64,000 bases of DNA from an uncultured Clostridia bacterium. Lineage in GTDB: Bacteria; Bacillota; Clostridia; Christensenellales; Borkfalkiaceae. Position numbers and translations under genes: made by a program. Position 1 is the first letter of the stretch. Every line of letters begins with the position of its first letter. Under the pieces are notes generated by a model. That model was not told the DNA's origin and did not search any database. It saw nothing but the letters and a program-made list of their open reading frames with translations. Positions 63,236 to 64,000 of this stretch are shown piece by piece. Location: contig CALVPY010000002.1 of NCBI GenBank assembly GCA_944354535.1, forward strand, positions 1-64,000, read 5' to 3'.

Positions 63236-63892
63236 TTAAACATCGATCCTCTGAAAGCGCTTCATGGATAATTTGCAGCTTATTGCAGACAGGATAATAT
63301 AAACCATAAGCCCTATGGTCAAAGCGACTGCTTTTGCACCGATATTTTGCGAATTCAGCCCGTTCAGCGTAACGGAATACAGCGGCGTTGCCCAGCGTAA
63401 AACAATAAAAACGCCGATCAGCAGAAATACGGCAACCGCGCCGATCACGAACGGAACGCCGATCTTATCGGGAGATTTGAAATAGCGCGGAAAGAAGATC
63501 ATGTTGAACACGCCGAGCAATACCGCACCATTGCCGACCAAAGCAAGATTTGCCGAGATACCCGCTTGATTGACATACTGTTCCGCAGGCAAAACAGCGC
63601 CTTTGACTGCGCCGATGATCCCGACAAGCAACAAAATGATACCTTGCAGCCCGAACACCACAAGCATCTTTGCAAGGGGGATATGCTCCTTTTTGACGGG
63701 CAATGAGCAGGAAAATGCAATATCGCCGTTTTCTCTTGTCTTCATACAGCAGAAAAATACCGAAAGGCAGGAGAAAAAGAAAATGACTTCATACGGATAA
63801 TTCGGCACAAATACAAGCACGGCAAAGAAGAGAAAGATAAAAGCCGTCGGGTGCATACAAAGAGCAATTTCCTTTTTAATCAAATTCAGCAC
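63236..63892 (-). CDS. ABC-2-type transporter permease
   Basis: 218 residues with six spans (from TAFIFLFFAVLVFVPNYPY to KAVALTIGLMVYIILSAIS). The N-terminal LNLIKKEIALCMHPTAFIF and ENGDIAFSCSLPVKKEHIPLAKML are typical of ABC-2 permeases of the YtrC/bacitracin-like type. The start is a GTG with GAGGAGGG upstream; the longer frame only overlaps the previous gene. Substrate unknown. Confidence 0.8.
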   Translation of the reverse strand: MLNLIKKEIALCMHPTAFIFLFFAVLVFVPNYPYEVIFFFSCLSVFFCCMKTRENGDIAFSCSLPVKKEHIPLAKMLVVFGLQGIILLLVGIIGAVKGAVLPAEQYVNQAGISANLALVGNGAVLLGVFNMIFFPRYFKSPDKIGVPFVIGAVAVFLLIGVFIVLRWATPLYSVTLNGLNSQNIGAKAVALTIGLMVYIILSAISCKLSMKRFQRIDV

Positions 63893-64000
63893 AGATTCCC
63901 TCCTCGTTTGCTTTTTCCAAATGTACGATGATATGATCGATCGTTGCGTCGGACACGGCAACATTCGTTGGTATTTGCACATCACGGGGCAGCAGACCTT
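63876..64000 (-). CDS. Partial CDS, probable C-terminus of the cognate ABC ATPase
   Basis: Only the last 41 residues are in the window (GLLPRDVQIPTNVAVSDATI then DHIIVHLEKANEEGICAEFD). The ending ATIDHIIVHLEKA resembles the C-terminal helix of small ABC-2 ATPases (usual form SLEDIMLYY). It overlaps the permease start by 17 bases, as expected for an ATPase-permease operon. A GntR regulator is the main alternative. Confidence 0.5.
   Translation of the reverse strand, partial: GLLPRDVQIPTNVAVSDATIDHIIVHLEKANEEGICAEFD

Overview
The window is a GC-rich (about 57% by eye) chromosomal segment of a Bacillota bacterium, most likely an uncultured gut-type Clostridia close to Christensenellales. That placement is an inference. 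It rests on an Ile-type T-box leader in front of ileS, a Clostridia-type Re-citrate synthase homologue, BspA/InlB-repeat surface proteins, strong sigma-A promoters with Gram-positive Shine-Dalgarno sites, and lipoproteins instead of outer-membrane functions. Nearly all genes lie on the minus strand, so most transcription runs from high to low coordinates.

Layout. 1-830: the edge of a mobile element (5' end of a large serine recombinase plus a 55-aa accessory ORF) and a short collagen-like protein. 1067-3570: LOG-family protein, zinc-ribbon membrane protein and small HTH protein. 3870-27226: the most unusual region. One minus-strand operon appears to encode a lipoprotein, a complete OppABCDF peptide importer, a 2379-aa membrane-anchored subtilisin, a small tail-anchored protein and a 1329-aa repeat lipoprotein. 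Most junctions are short or overlapping. The only promoter seen has an 8-base G:C homopolymer between its -35 and -10 boxes, which suggests phase variation. Directly downstream, with its own promoter, is a 1092-aa protein with two cytoplasmic XRE domains, one membrane span and a large InlB/BspA-type outer region: a candidate one-protein surface sensor/regulator. 27428-31314: two HD hydrolases, a glycosyltransferase, a CBS protein and a degenerate nitrilase.

31440-33211 is an insertion-prone spot: tRNA-Pro with an unusual AGG anticodon, two downstream copies of a structured repeat that each end in a partial tRNA 3' end, then an AT-richer orphan polymorphic-toxin tip with a probable immunity gene. 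33284-37322: PadR/membrane-protein pair, flavin-reductase-like protein, a possible small RNA, YitT-family protein and a cysteine-rich protein (29 Cys in 123 aa). 37341-43546: ileS with T-box, HMA metal-binding protein, TerB-like protein and a BspA lipoprotein with near-identical 177-bp repeats. 43707-49533: MarR-controlled MacB-like ABC exporter, TrxR-like flavoprotein and Re-citrate synthase homologue. 49735-53904: feo iron-uptake operon with three copies of one operator-like palindrome, and a divergent YwaF-like protein.

54058-60806 is a purine region: hypothetical membrane protein-guaB-guaA, then an eroded repeat region, a GNAT acetyltransferase, a DUF1016/YhcG PD-(D/E)XK nuclease and a second GuaA lacking its glutaminase domain. 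The nuclease gene lies between two direct repeats of about 74 bp, each supplying the same ribosome-binding site, start codon and first 15 codons. This looks like cargo inserted at the start of guaA2 that captured its translation signals. 60859-64000: lipoprotein, GIY-YIG nuclease, a flavin-reductase-like gene with a long structured leader, and the end of an ABC-2 transporter operon.

No CRISPR array, rRNA or intact insertion sequence was seen.
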